A stretch of 64,000 nt of DNA from Sparassis latifolia (GCA_018466975.1 CM031561.1:4464001-4528000), one strand, 5' to 3'. Shown: positions 1 to 13,011, numbered from the stretch's first letter. The notes: generated from the letters alone by a model not told the origin. Translations and numbers: made by a program.

Positions 1-573
1 TATTGAACTGGCCGAACTGAGCGTCACGCATCACAATGCCTGAACAGTTGGTCGAAATAGTACAGTACTATTGTTTATTTTTTGGCGAACAGGAACTGTC
101 CTGTGCGGGCCAGCGCGTGTAGTAAATACGTGAGTTTGGGATACAGTACGTGCTAGTGTGTGTCTTCGTCCCCGTGCGAGTGGCCCGCTATGCGCAGATG
201 CGTTCAACGGTCCACCCGAGGAACTTCAATATTGCAATTCAGGAGCTTCCAGAGAAAGGCGCGAAATTGTGTCAAGGCCTTCAAAAATTGTTATGCGAAA
301 CCGCCTCGTACGCAGCCCATCCTCCTCTTGCTCCTCGCGAAGGCCACCAATATTTGTGTCACTCGACCGCCAGAGTGGCTGAGAAAAACCGCTTTGGGGA
401 GTCGATAGAATTATCCCAGAAATTCTGCCCTGATGTATAGACTTCAGACTTCCATCCTTCGGCGCAGTTGTGCCCCATTAAATCGCTCACGCCTCTGCGA
501 CAAACATGTTTCCAAGGGCGAATAATGATAGAATTAGCAAAAAATAGTAGCACGCAAGCAGCCTATAATCGTA
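1..573. other. Spacer, no gene recognised
   Basis: This stretch lies downstream of the separase stop codon. Short open frames exist on both strands but none carries a recognisable motif or a plausible splice pattern. It probably holds the 3' untranslated region of separase and intergenic DNA. Confidence 0.5.
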
Positions 574-3500
574 TCAAAGGTAGAATGGAATCCCGTAGAC
601 AACAGGCGCCGCACCCGTGAGGTACTTCAGCTTGCAGCACTCTCTGGCTTTGGCCACGGCGGTCACCGCGGAGACGCCGTCACGCGCACTGCCCGCGTCT
701 ACAGTCTCGTTTGGCCGCCAGCGGTTCACTTCAGAAGGGATCAACCGCAGGCTATCGAATACCGCCTGCGAGAACTTGTCGATGTCCCTGTCGGTCACGT
801 CCCAGAGGTTCGCGACGAGGGTCGGGCTGTGTACGGTCACGGTCAGCCAGGCCGGTCTTCAAATAATCCTCGATACTCACCAGCCGGCAAGCATATAGTT
901 GTAGGGCGTGCCAACGCGATCAAAGTCGCCCATCTCCTTGAGCGCGCCGGAGGAGCATCCCCAGAGCATCGTCGCAGCACAGCGCGGCAGGTGCCGTATC
1001 TTGTGTGAGCGGACGTACTGCTCAGCGCCACCATGTCCGAAATAGCTGACATGTGGCAAAAGCAGTTAGCAGTCGAAGACCGGCGGGTGTAAGCATCGAA
1101 AACGCACATCACCAAGTCGTTTCTCGTCAACGCATCCACCAGCTGCTGCTCGCTGGGAGCGCGACCGACGACTCCATTCCAGCCCACGGCCTTCATGCCC
1201 CTGAGCCAGGGCGAAAAACGCGCTTCCGTGTTCTTCAAATCTCCACTTGGGTTGAGGACGTAGTAGGTCTTTCGGGGGTCCACAACCGCCCGATCGACCT
1301 TCGCCTCGTCGCCCTTCCACGCCTCGGGACTCGTCTGCCGCCGCGCCAGCTCGGTGCGGTCGAGCAAGAACTCCATGCTCGGGATACGGCTCACGCTCTT
1401 TCCCCGCAACACCGGGAGCGACTCCCACGGGATGCCCTGGACGTTCTTGTCGAGCACCAGGAACGTGTGTGCATCGTTGTGCCCCGTGGCACCGGCCGGA
1501 CCGCGGCTCCGCAACCGCGCCGCCTGCTCCTCGAGCGCGCTCCGGAGGTCGACGCACACCTGGTCGACGTCGACCTCGGCGATCGCAACGGGAACGCCGT
1601 GGAATTGGTAGAGGTCGAGCACGAAGTACACGAGGTCCTCGAGCTCTTCGTCGCGGCAGTGCGGCGGGAGCTCGGCAAAGCACTCTGTGAGCGCATCGTC
1701 GAGGCGAACGCGCGTCTTCTGCTTCTTGTCCTGCAGCACGAGGCTCCGCTCGAAGACCTTGTCTAGACGCGTACGAAGCGTCGCGATGTCGTCGGGCGTC
1801 ATGTTCATCGACTGGCTGAGGATAGTCTATGCAGTGCGCGATCAGGCAATCTCATGAGTGCGGATGTGGCAGGTCACTCACCTTGAACGCCCCCAGCCAA
1901 CAGAACTCGATGTTGTCGAGCAGCTCCTGCAAACGCTTGTCCAGCGCGGTCCGGTCCGCCCACCAAGCGGCACGTGCGCTCTTGTCGTCTTTCTTGATGT
2001 TCGCAGCTCCCTTAGTACCTTCGTCACTGAGCCGGATGATCTCCTTAAGCTCGCCGATGGCATCGTCAAATGCCAGGTGCTCGTCATCCTGGTTCTCCCG
2101 TCGCCCCTTCAGCGGCAGGCAGAAGATGAGCGGGCTCTGGCTCGCCCTCTGGCGCGTGACAAACATCGTACTCTTGTCCTCTGTGACGGTGATGTTCACG
2201 ACGGTCCAGTTGGCCGGGAGGAGGCGCACTCGGGGCGCCGACATGCTCGGAGCATCGAATATCGCGGATTGATATTTCTTCTGCACTTCTTTCCAATAAT
2301 CTTGGAGAGAAGACTCGTCTGTTGAGCCGTCAGGCTCTTCGTCTGAGTCGTCGAATGATAGGGAACCTCGGTGTCGTCGTACGCGGACTTGGACAGGTGG
2401 TGGCAACGGTGAACCATTGGGGGTAACTACCGGCCAGCGAAGGTCGTCGAACGATAGTGGATCTCGGAACTTGTGTTGAACGGCCTCCAGCATTTCTCGA
2501 TGCAATGTGATTGAGGTCGAGGCATCTACGCTGCAAAATTAGAGATCACCTATGCCGGAACTGTATTGCACGTCTTACCGATGAGACGTGCAGCAAGGAC
2601 CGCCGCATCGGTTCCTCCCTTTCCAAGAGACGTCTGCAGAGTCCTGATCAACGCCAGCGATATCGCCGCGCTCCGGACGTGCGGTACGTTCCCACGACGC
2701 GAGATGGAAACGAGATCCGACCAGAACATCTTCTCAGCCGTAGTGAGCGTGCCGAGGATGTCCTGCGTCGCCGGTGTCAGCGTAATTGCACGGTGGGTCG
2801 ACATCCCCATAGGTATAGTGATTGCTGTGCAGGTTTGGCATCAGATCTTATTGCGAGGAATGCGCCGGTCGTTGTCACGTACCGGACTCGGCCAGGGAGC
2901 TGAGGAACATATCGGCACGGAATCGAGAGTACACATCGTCGAGGGTCAGTTTCGCCATGAGCGCACTATGCTCCGCCTTTGTCTCTGTCGTCGGGGGAAG
3001 AGACGCAAATCGCTCAAGCAAGGTCTTGTACTCTGAGCCAGTGTCATGCAAGAGACCAACTGAGAACCGGAGGAGTTAGATGATAGAATCATACGTGAGC
3101 AGAGCTCTCTACGACTTACTCTGTTGCCGCAGAATTACTGCAAGTAGGGCAGGTGCTAGCGCATCTTGACCGGACTGATTTCTTGGCGACCTGGGCGAGA
3201 CGCCAAGAGACTTCCTTGCACTACGCAAGAACATCAACGACCATTTCACCTCTGTACATGAAATGCCATCTTACCCACTCATGACACCATCATAAGCCGA
3301 GAACAACTTCCCCAACTCATCGAGCATCGCGAGTGACCGTTCGTAGAGCTCTTGAGCATCCTGGTGATGTGCGTTCAGCTGATTGTAATGACCGCGCAAA
3401 CGATGGACATCTGCAGCATCAGTACCAGCGACGTCCGTAACCAAATCGGCTGCTTGGATGAGGGCACTGTGCGCCTCCTCCAGCTGTCCGAGATGTAGTA

Positions 3501-6500
3501 AGATCTCTCCCTTGCGCGCCAATGCCCGACTGATCATCGCGGGCGCTTTCAGAGAGTTCGCAAGATCATACGCTTGTTCTGCGAAATACTGTGCCTCCCT
3601 TGGGGATCCACGCGTGAAGTAGCCCTGGGCCAAGGACAGCAATGTGTCCATCAGTCCATCGGCGATACGCCATTCAACGGCATCCATAGAAGACCTTTGC
3701 TGGAATGACCTTCTCGGTGCGACCTGTTCGGAAGACCGTGAGGGTTCGGCAACCTCAAACGGGTTGGACGGTTCTGTGGTAGACTTTGACGGAGGGGTAG
3801 GATGCAATCGTGCCATCGTGTCAATGGCACGATTCCAGAGTCTCAGCGACTGCAAAAGACCATCGAGAGACGTGTTTGCATCGTCCTGTATAACGGGGCC
3901 ACGTTAGTCAACCTCAAAGGGAAACAATGCAAAACCCCCACCCGTGAATACTGCATCACAGAGAAGATAGATGCTGCGACAGCTGCCCGTTCTAAGACTG
4001 CAACACGTAGTCGCACTCGTTGTGCAGTAGACATCCCCTTCTCGTCTACCGCCAGGTCTTCAGACAGTGCCAAGGCTTCGCAGTAGGCACTCGCACTAAC
4101 AATGGGCTAAGCATGCTGATCATCTCAGCATACTCTGAATGCATAACTCACCTCTTCAGCACGTTCCCTGCGGCAGCAAGGGCTTCAGCGTATCGCAACA
4201 GGAACATCACTCGCACTTCTGGCGACGCCTCTCCACTGCGAACAGATGCAAGCGCTTGGTTATAAACGCTTGCTGCTTTCCGCGCCCTTCCCAGCTTGAC
4301 GTATTCGTGGGCAAGCTCCAGGGATGCCATGATGAATTCTAACCAAACTCAGCGTTAAATCCATGGAAATGAGAAAATGTTCTTACCATCTGACGTCGCT
4401 CCTTTGTGTTGCTCACTCAACCTCCGAGCAGTGTTGAGTAACTGGATCTTGACCAGGACATGCCCCAGTAAGCCAACCAAGTGCGATGTCGTTACTTGCA
4501 AGATGGGTATATGGTGCATAATAAGTCATGGTCGCAAATTTGTAACAAAAGTAAAATTCACCGAGTAGACTGAAGAACTTGGGGAAGTCATCAAATACGG
4601 CTGCCGATTTGTGGTGATTCACTGCTAGCTTTGGAGGTGTGACAAGAGCTGTGTTGACGGGATGATCATTCAAGGCTGGTGAGAACGATCCCATCCTGAG
4701 CCCATGCTACGACAAGAACACAGAAGAAAACGCATACCATGACGAGGCTTGGGCGTCACTGGCGGATTGTGTCTCGCCGAAGCCTTGGCGATTCTCGTCC
4801 TTGTTGGCCCACCTCGTGTGCTAGCACCGGCTCTTGCAGCAGGTTTCTTCTTGGGAGCGGCGATTACTCGAGGTGACTGAATCTTGGCAAGCGATTGACG
4901 AGGGACGTTCGATATCATCTTCTTTAGTACTTGCCATGCCTGCTCCGCATTTGTTACAACGACGTGAGCGTGGTTCTCCCCCGCTATACGATGAGTGTGC
5001 AAAGCCATGTAAAGGTGGGTCGTTGCGAGATACTGTGTGCGATATTGGACTAAGCCACTGTCACTACTAGGGTCCTAGAACTTGTCATGAGGACCCAAAC
5101 AAATCAGACATGATAGTGCGACATACCTCGCGTGAAAGCAGCTCAAGCGCTTCCGCAGCGATCTCGGTCGGAGACAATCCCGCTATTGATGCGCTACCTT
5201 CAGCAGGAGCATAGTAAGCATGTTCCAGACACTTAAGTAGCACGCGTGCCCTCCGTACGGGTCTTTCTGTTGGCGAGTACACTTCGAGCGCATGGCGCAG
5301 CAGAACATCAATCATCGCACGCACCCCGGCCTTCCACCGGCTGCTCTCAAGGCTTTCTATCTGTCTCTCCAGCAGTGTCCCGATGACACAGTTCCACGTC
5401 TGAGCGCCTTCGCCGCCGGAGAGCGCGGTCTCTGCTAGCCACACTTTCGTGCTGAGCTTATCGGGCTCGAGGAACAGATCACACGCGCCCATGTACGTCG
5501 CACGATCCAGGACACTAGCGATCTGCTTGAGTGACGATGAAGTGTCGAACACGCCGCTAGGAGTGGTGCGAACAGCTTGAACAAAAGACGGCTGAGAAAA
5601 GGGGAAGGTTTTAATACTCATCACAAAAGCGTCAAACGCGAGCTACAGAGCGGATTGTCAACCATCAGAAAAGAGCGCAAATTATCTTCTGGGTACGTAC
5701 CTTTCGATCACCCGTCTTCGCTTGACAAACTCCTAAAAGCTCCCACCGCCTATACAATTGGTCTTCAAGCTGCGTCCACGCGTCCTCCTGCTTCCTTGCA
5801 TCAGACCCACCGCGTCTTGCCTCGCGGTACATCTCCAGAGCGCGGCTGCCCAGCACGCATCCTTCGTTCAGGAAGCGCACGGTGTGTGAATACCGACTTG
5901 CCTGATACAACACCCCTGCAAGATGGTGGAACGCGCCAGACACGCATCGTACATAGTTAGCGCACGACCCCATCGCGTCCGCAGAGGACGCGTTGTTGCT
6001 CAAACCAGAGACCAGCATCGATGCACGAGCAAGGCATCCAAAAGCATACGCGTATGTGTCGGGATTCGAAACACACATAGATGTCCGGGCGAGCACAAAG
6101 AGCGTGTCCAGAGCCGGCGTGACCGTGTCAGTACTGAGCGTGTGCGTCTGCGGCAGTGTCAGCTGTTGTGAGGTGAAGATCATGGTGCAAATACCTCGTG
6201 GACAGCCTCTGCAAGGACACCAATGATATTCTCCAGCACAGATTTCGCCGAATTCTGCACCTCAGTAGGAGACGAAGATTCGAGGACCTTGATAGCGGAC
6301 CGCCGCAAGCGTTCCAGAGCACGCCTCACCTTATCGGCGGTGCGCTTCTCGTCCGTGTCGTTCCTCTTGCTCAGGAACAGTCCGCATCGTGTGATAGCCG
6401 TTTCTGTATCATGCAAGCGTGAAGCACGATCGCTGGCGCAATCTAACAAGGGCGTAAACTGATTAAATCTACCGGCTGCTCCTGCCAAGTAAAGTGACTC

Positions 6501-7877
6501 ACCGTCCCATTTGTCGAAGACGGTGAGAGCCTGTGCAAGCGTCGCACATATCTTCGTGCCATCGACTATGAACTTCTCACGTCCCGCTTGAGCAGGTTCG
6601 CTCCCACCGATCATTCCATTGATTCTATCCAACGCCTTTATATCGCCAGCCTGAAAACATGATTGACACTAAAACCACCAAACACAGTTGATATTGAACG
6701 TACCTCCTTGGCACAAGCAATCCAGTATTCGCAGAACGCGACAAAGCCTGTGCCACTCATGAATGTGGTCTTGTCAGGGCGACCTTGCACAGCGGCGACC
6801 ACGCGTTCGTAGCTTTGTAGCACATGTTCTGCCACTTCACACTGACTATCTTCTTCTCCGCCTCGTTCTCCCGCAACGAGTGCCGCAGCAAATTTGACCG
6901 CCTGATCCCAAAATGTATTCGAAACAATGATAGAGGGGCGAGTGTGCGCAAGGCATAGCAGCGCATAAGTGCGTAAACGATACGCCGTCCGAGGAGCGAT
7001 TCCTGGTGATGACGCACAGGTCGCGATCACTGTGTATGAACGAGTAAGCACTGAGTCGTGCTGCTTCTCGGGCAGACGCGTTAGCTGGGTGGTCCAAGCG
7101 AGTAATGTAGGACTGGAGTCGAGCACATCCGCTAACGCGGCGAGATCGAACTTGGGCTGACAATAGACGGTGATGGAATGAAGGAGATACGTCGAGATGA
7201 GGGTCAGTATTAGTTCAGGAATCTCAGTTTCCACAAGAGGGAGGTAAACAGCGCAAAATTGTGGAGGTTTGCTTGATAATTGGTAGTCGGCGTAGTATAG
7301 CGCGATTAGAGCATTACGCATGTCGGCCAGGATAGAAATGGCGGTGTCATACTGTTAGAGAGAGATATCAGGTGCAAGCCTGGAGACACAGAATTGACAA
7401 ACGAACCATCTCTAGGGAGACTAGCTTACCCACCACAGCCGATGCCGCTCGTTCGACGTCCAACTCCCTAGGGCTCAGCTCTCTGAGAGTGTCCAGACCC
7501 TTCTTCGCTGCAGAAGCGTAGCCGGCCACACTAGATTCCGAACGACCCTTCTGCTTCGCCTTCCATCCAGAGTCAATGATGGTGGAGAGGTTTCTGGACG
7601 CTGCATTGACAGCACGCATAGCATTCGTGCGACGGTCTTCCAATGAGAGCAGCGACGCCTTGACCTTCCCCTTCGGTTTCGAGATAATGAGCTTTGTCGC
7701 AAGTTCAGTAGCGATAGTGTCTGCGTTAACCTCGACCGCAGACTGGGACGCCTTCCCCTTCCTCTTGGCATTTGAGATGGTCAGCTTCGTAGAGAATGCT
7801 GTGGCGAGGTCATTTGCGGTTTCTGTCTTCGGCTTCGCGGTAGTCCTTGGGATACGAGTCCTAGCAGGTGCAGGCAT
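574..7877 (-). CDS. ESP1: Separase (cohesin-cleaving cysteine protease, peptidase family C50)
   Basis: Separase cuts the kleisin subunit of cohesin at anaphase onset. The gene is broken into many exons by short introns and should encode a protein of roughly 2000 residues, normal for the family. The start is the ATG at 7877, opening with a basic, Pro/Ala-rich tail (MPAPARTRIPRTTAKPK). The long middle is helical and repeat-like; TPR-like helices are clear around 3300-3650 and 4150-4330. The C-terminal protease domain is diagnostic: a segment with FLVLDKNVQGIPWESLPVLRG at about 1400-1480, the catalytic histidine in SYFGHGGAEQY near 1030-1050, and the catalytic cysteine in MLWGCSSGALKEMGDFD near 930-975. 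It ends in the typical PTLVANLWDVTDRDIDKF segment at about 770-830. No break was noticed in the conserved blocks. It shares a promoter region with thymidylate synthase. Identification is secure; individual exon edges are not. Confidence 0.93.
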
Positions 7878-8060
7878 TTCAGAAATCAAGCCGAGGCAAG
7901 GAGTCGACACAATAAAATTTGGCGGCGATTGGAACAGGTTTAGGATGAAATTTGGTGAGCGTGCTTCCCGTTCGATCCCGTGACTCCGAACGTGTGACAG
8001 CGAGGCTTGCCCGCTGTCACACCGCGTCGGTGACAGCGGCGGGTTCTCCTCTGCGCCACC
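7878..8060. promoter_or_regulatory. Shared bidirectional promoter of separase and thymidylate synthase
   Basis: Only 183 bp separate the two divergent start codons. The interval holds TTTGGCGGCG (near 7919), which resembles an E2F/SBF-type G1/S site, an adjacent ATTGG (CCAAT on the other strand), and a perfect 10-bp inverted repeat TGTGACAGCG (7993-8002) / CGCTGTCACA (8012-8021). A third half-copy, TGACAGCG, lies at 8031-8038. The positions are read directly; a regulatory role is inferred. Confidence 0.55.
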
Positions 8061-9047
8061 ATGACTGTGAGCACAACAACCCACGACCGTCCGCACGACG
8101 AGTATCAGTATCTCCAACTCATTCGGAGCGTACTCGATGCTGGTGCACCTCGCCCAGACCGTACGGGCACGGGAACTCTCTCCATTTTTGCACCTCCTTC
8201 TCTCCGCTTCTCGCTCGCCGACGCGACTCTCCCTCTTCTCACCACGAAGCGCACATTTTTACGCGGCATTGTTGAGGAACTCCTCTGGTTTGTGCGCGGC
8301 TCGACCGATTCCACGCTGCTTTCGCAGCAGGGGGTGAAGATCTGGGACGGAAACGGCTCGAAGGAGTTTTTGGAGAAGCGGGGATTGGGGCACCGGCGGG
8401 AGGGCGATCTGGGACCTGTCTATGGCTTCCAGTGGCGACACTTTGGCGCGAAATACCGTGACTGTGACGCAGACTACACGGGAGAGGGAGTAGACCAGCT
8501 GCAGGAGTGTATACGAAAGATCAAGGAGGACCCGACTGACCGCAGGATCATCTTGAGCGCGTGGAATCCCGCAGGTGAGCGTGTCATCTCGCTTGCCTCA
8601 TTCTCGTTTTCGCATTGACGCGTTCACAATGTCCTCATAGACATCCCACTCATGGCACTTCCTCCATGCCACATGATGTGCCAGTTCTACGTGCACCTCC
8701 CGACCGCCCCGTCCGAGAATCCGAAGCTCTCCTGTCTAATGTTCCAACGCTCCGCTGACCTCGGGCTTGGTATTCCTTTCAACATCGCCTCTTATGCGCT
8801 GCTCACGCACATGATCGCCCACGTCACCCACACGGACGCGCACGAGCTGATCATCCAGCTCGGCGACGCGCACGTCTACCGGGACCACGTTGATGCGCTC
8901 GAGGTGCAGCTGAAGCGGCAACCGCGGCCATTCCCGAAAGTACATTGGCGCAGAGACGTGGCGAGCATCGACGAGTTCACGAGCGAGGATATTGTCGTTG
9001 AGGGGTACGACTCCCACCCGAGCATTGCGATGAAGATGAGTGTATGA
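8061..9047 (+). CDS. TMP1: Thymidylate synthase
   Basis: This enzyme methylates dUMP to dTMP using methylene-tetrahydrofolate, the only de novo source of thymidylate. Two exons, 8061-8574 and 8641-9047, are joined over a 66-nt GT-AG intron to give a 306-residue protein, the usual length. Visible family motifs are DRTGTGTLS near the N terminus, [30 protein letters not shown] and [16 protein letters not shown]. The nucleophilic cysteine is in [12 protein letters not shown] (about residue 181, just after the splice site), followed by [20 protein letters not shown] and GDAHVYRDH. It ends in [10 protein letters not shown], close to the normal C terminus. The start is the first ATG, in a good context (gccaccATG). 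It is divergent from separase. The sequence looks intact. Confidence 0.97.
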
Positions 9048-9352
9048 CGGACGCCCACTTCACCTGCTGTGATATGTATCATTGCGCTCCTGCTGCTTGT
9101 ACTTTCGGACTTAGATTTTGTTGTTACGTCCATAGGAGTTCACGCGAGAGCCCTTGTAACCTCTGCCGTGTATAGAGACCTGTACCATCCTGTCCGAGCG
9201 GATCGGCAGCCCTTTGCCTGCCTCAGACACCACTGGCGAATTTCAACCCCCAGGCCGGTCATTTCATCTGCAGCAAAGCTGCACTCGCGGGGTCAGTGCG
9301 CGGCTACATCCAAAATTCGGAGATCTCGCTTGTCGCTTCGCAAACTCGTAGC

Positions 9353-9755
9353 AGGACTGCAGGACCCCTGACAATTGGGGAGGATCCCTGAGCCGATTTC
9401 GGACAAAATTTGGACTTTCGAGAGCCCTGGTTTTTCACGGACAAATCAAGGGGTTGATCACCATATGGCCTCAGCCATTTCGCGGACGGAAGGCTGGACC
9501 TACGTACGGGGCCTGATCCGGGACCGGACAAACGCTCGTGAAATCCTGGCGAGGCACCGCGAGGGAGGGCGGAAGGGGTTGCGGCTTCGCCGCCTTCCCG
9601 TAATCGCCCAAAATTGTCTTTTTTGGGGTCAAACACGACGCAATGCCTGAGGTAAAACGCGGACATGGACCGAAAATTTGGTGGTGATGCCTAATTTTTT
9701 GCGGACATTTTTGGCCCCTCTGGATCAGGCATCTTGGCCAATTGTCAGGGGTCCT
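9353..9755. mobile_element. Short non-autonomous DNA transposon (MITE) with 8-bp target duplication
   Basis: An 18-bp sequence, AGGACCCCTGACAATTGG (9361-9378), recurs perfectly inverted at 9738-9755, and weaker symmetry continues inward for about 17 more bases. The 8-mer CTCGTAGC flanks the block at 9345-9352 and 9756-9763. Eight-bp duplications are typical of hAT elements. With those flanks the left end carries eight extra bases (AGGACTGC) before the inverted repeat, which looks like a partly duplicated end. No transposase is encoded; the interior has only short frames. Confidence 0.72.
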
Positions 9756-9763
9756 CTCGTAGC

Positions 9764-10178
9764 CTCGTGATCGAACAGCAACAACACGATCGACGATCAC
9801 GACGCGGACGTTCGAGGGACGGAAGGCACAGCATTTTTGAAACCTCGCTCGGCACCCGAACGGCATTCTCGACATCCGCAGCAGACACTGCAGCGGTTGA
9901 AGACGAAAACCTCCATTTTTGTGCACGAGAGGAAAATAAACAAGAATGCGTGTATAGGTGGTGTACATTGTGTTAGTGAAAACACAACAGGTAAAAAAGA
10001 ATATGTTATGTCGTAGCACAGGGTACACATTGACGGCGACCTCCGAGAGCGCCTTTGCTTTGTACTACAATTACAACAGAGCGTAGCACAAGCCTAGTGA
10101 TCAGTCCGTATATCGCAACGAGAGCTTACAACACTGGGCTTCAGAGCAGCACGACAGCAGCGGGCCTATATATATACA
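9764..10178. other. Spacer, nothing recognised
   Basis: This lies between the inverted-repeat element and the stop of the methyltransferase gene. It should include that gene's 3' untranslated region. No coding signal was seen. Confidence 0.4.
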
Positions 10179-12171
10179 TTAGTCGCACACCAGCATTGGA
10201 TTGTCCTGATAAACGGAGAAGAAAATATTCTATCAGTGAATAGTCTGCGCAGAAGTTGTGTATAGGACATACCGGGCGCGCGAACGTCCAGTAGTGCATG
10301 GAGGTGTACGCGCGGGCGTAGCCGACTTCAGCATACACGCACATGTACTCCCACTTGCGCTTATAGATCGCGAGATCACGCTCGTTGGAGAGCTCAGGGC
10401 GGTCCTTGAGCATCTCCGTGATCATCTCAGGCGTCCAGTTCTCCTGCAGGCGCCTGTGGAACAGAGGGTTGGCCATCGCTTTTGGCGGTCAAAAGTACAA
10501 GCTATTTCACCTGCCCCACTCTCTCAGTGTGCGCGGGTAGTCTGTAGAGACCCAAGGGTGAGAATCGGAATGTTATGGCTGCAGTGCTTTCAGGGTGATA
10601 CTCACGAACGCCGTTGTCTTCGATGCCCTCCAGGACAAACCTCCGCGGCACCGCTTCCTGGCACGCGTTGGCGAGGTACGTTGCGGATGGCAGGATGGTG
10701 TTCGGCCATTGGTACTTGCGAGCGTAGTCAGTCGCCCTATCGCATCACGAATCAGTAAACTAAGTTCTACGCACACAGGCAACTGGACTCACTGGTACAT
10801 TGTCCAGCGTGACTCGGGTTGCGAAGTAGCAGTCATGACCGCGGTAGCGCGGTCGGACTTGAGTGCCCAGTCCAGGATCTTGAAGTACTGGTGCATGTAC
10901 GCAACCCCGACGGCCTGAACATGGTGTGAGATCGAGGTATTGGATCGCTTTAGTACAATGGCATACCTCGAGCATCTCGACGGAGATGAACGCATCGAAG
11001 GCTTTCTCGAATTCTGGGGGAAGATTACGGTAATCCATGAAATGCACGCGAACTTTGTCGGATAGCCCGGCCTCGGCGACGCGCTGCTCCGCGAGAATCT
11101 TCTGTTGAATGGAGAGTGTGAGAGTGTCTACCGTGCATCCCATCTTCGCCGCCTGTTGTACCTCTCGTTAGCATACACCGACGATATTCCCGCAGTCTGC
11201 ACACCTCGATAGCCATCGCGCCCCAGCCGGACCCGAATTCGAGCAGCCTGTCGCCGGGCCGTACGCGGGCCTTCTTCAGGAGATAATGAATCTTGTGCAG
11301 TTGCGCGTTCTCGAGATCAAACTTCTTCACAGTGCCGTCCAGATCACCCCGAACTCCGCCGGTCACATCCGTCCAAAGCGCGCACGAGTACATCATCTCC
11401 TTGCTTAAGATGGCCTGACGACCTTATCAGCTTCCGCGCGTGGAGTAGTGTACAAGAAACTGGGTAAGACGAACCTGGAAAAATGTGTTGCTGCAGTCGT
11501 AGCCGGTTACCTATGTCGGGGCGCCCATCAGTCTGATACCCGGATGAGCCCAGTAGAGTGCAGGACGTACAACATTCGGGATGGACTTGACGAGTGTCTG
11601 CCCAAAATTCTTGACAGCGATAGACGAGATCATCCAGCTTACGCGACTGTACATGGACATCAGGCTCGTCAGGGTATCTCGGTTAGCCAGCCACAGCTAT
11701 GACAAAATCAGTGATAAGATGACTGAATAGATAATGTATTCTTACGTCGAGAATGGCTTTCAAATTTGATGTCGTAAAATCACCATGCATGTAGGCCTCA
11801 GAAACTGCCGGGAACAGACAATTTAAATCACACGAAGCCGGGGAAGCACGGCCACTCACAGCCTAGATCATGGGAGAGGTATACTCGGACCCAGAATGCC
11901 TCATTCTCTACCGCAATATCGGCGGAGAGGGAGATGGGCCGGTCGCCGACAACGCCAAAGGAGTGTTTATTTTCCCCCTCCGTGATGACCAAATGGCCGT
12001 GCTGGAGTCCGTTCTTGAGGGAGCGCAACATGAACCCCCGCACTAACGAAAGGTGAAAATTGTCAATGTGGCATGACGACGGCTATGAACGAGATACGAA
12101 CTATACTGGACGAGCGATTCCCAGAGGGAATGCCTCACAGAGCCAAGGAGTGTGAGAGACTGTGCGCCCAT
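10179..12171 (-). CDS. Cyclopropane-fatty-acid-synthase-like S-adenosylmethionine methyltransferase
   Basis: The family adds a methylene or methyl group from S-adenosylmethionine to an unsaturated acyl chain. The SAM-binding site is clear: DRLLEFGSGWGAMAIE near 11205-11265, followed by GCTVDTLTLSIQQ, then VHFMDYRNLPPEFEKAFDAF and SVEMLEAVG with the family's ISVEMLE motif. The C-terminal part has DYPRTLREWGRRLQENW and ends YTSMHYWTFARPDNPMLVCD. The first coding exon starts at the ATG at 12171 (MGAQSLTLLGSVRHSLW) and splices to RGFMLRSLKNGL. An apparent stop after LREWGR disappears if a GT-AG intron of about 60 nt is removed, restoring GRRLQENW, so the gene looks intact. Several short introns are present. 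The exact substrate (cyclopropane or methyl-branched product) cannot be told. The divergent sphingolipid C9-methyltransferase is less likely because no N-terminal membrane segments were seen. Confidence 0.85.
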
Positions 12172-12681
12172 GATAATTTGGGAGCTCGAACGACTGGGGG
12201 GGGGCGAGTGCACAACTCGAAGCAAACTCGGCCTATTTCTATTTGCATCAGGAAGGGGCCGCCTCATGTCTGATTGGATCGAATCCCGGAAACTGGTACA
12301 GAGCGGACTGCTGCTTGTGGATTAGCACGTACTAATCTCCGGCTCTGGGTTCGATACGACGGTTCCTCGTGCCGCATCCTGAGTGCTTCTGTTGTGGGCC
12401 TGTGTGTAGTACGAGCAGCCGACCGGCGCGATGCGTGGGCGGACAGGTCACTGGGCGGAGAATTATCAGAACCATCACAACGATGGGTAAAGAGGACTCG
12501 GACGAGTCTGCGCTCGCCAGCAGGGGCTGTCGCTGTGCTCCGCCGAGCGAGTGCGTTTCGTACTCACACGCTGACGGCTCATAATTAACTGTAATTAATC
12601 GCTTGCCTGTAGCATCGCGGGAGCACGCGTTAGGTCCGTTTATTACATAGATTGATGTTACTCATCTTCATCTTATCGCTC

Positions 12682-13011
12682 TCATCCAACGGCTATCCGC
12701 AAGTCCGACTCGTCCTTCATAATCATGCATCCTGCATACACCTGGTGCATTATTTGAGTCCTCAATCTCGGTTTCATGTTTCTGTAACAGGGACCATCTG
12801 GTGACCGAGCTTCCAGACTTGCTAACCTTCCGAATCGCCACACATCAATCGCCACAGGGAGGATCCAATCCTCAAGGGTCATTTCTTCCTCTGGAGCAGC
12901 CCATTCATCCTTATGCAGCATTCTGATTGATTCTGACTGAGATATATTACTAGGAGGTTTCTGGCAGGTCAAGCCCGAGGAGAACATACCGAAATCCTCA
13001 TCGTTCAACAT
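12682..13011 (-). CDS. Hypothetical protein
   Basis: This is a 109-residue frame starting at a true ATG, with an acidic, Trp-containing segment (PEEEMTLEDWILPVAID) and a C-terminal RLRTQIMHQVYAG. No family is recognised. There are no clear introns, signal peptide or membrane segment. It could be a small orphan gene, an exon of a larger unrecognised gene, or chance. Confidence 0.25.
   Translation of the reverse strand: MLNDEDFGMFSSGLTCQKPPSNISQSESIRMLHKDEWAAPEEEMTLEDWILPVAIDVWRFGRLASLEARSPDGPCYRNMKPRLRTQIMHQVYAGCMIMKDESDLRIAVG

Noticed and set aside
1053..1766. 237-codon plus-strand open frame
   Set aside because: It is antisense to the separase protease domain, which has the catalytic His and Cys on the minus strand.
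10477..10535. Apparent in-frame stop/frameshift in the methyltransferase after LREWGR
   Set aside because: A GTGAAA...TTCCACAG intron removes it and restores LREWGRRLQENW, so there is no evidence of a broken gene.
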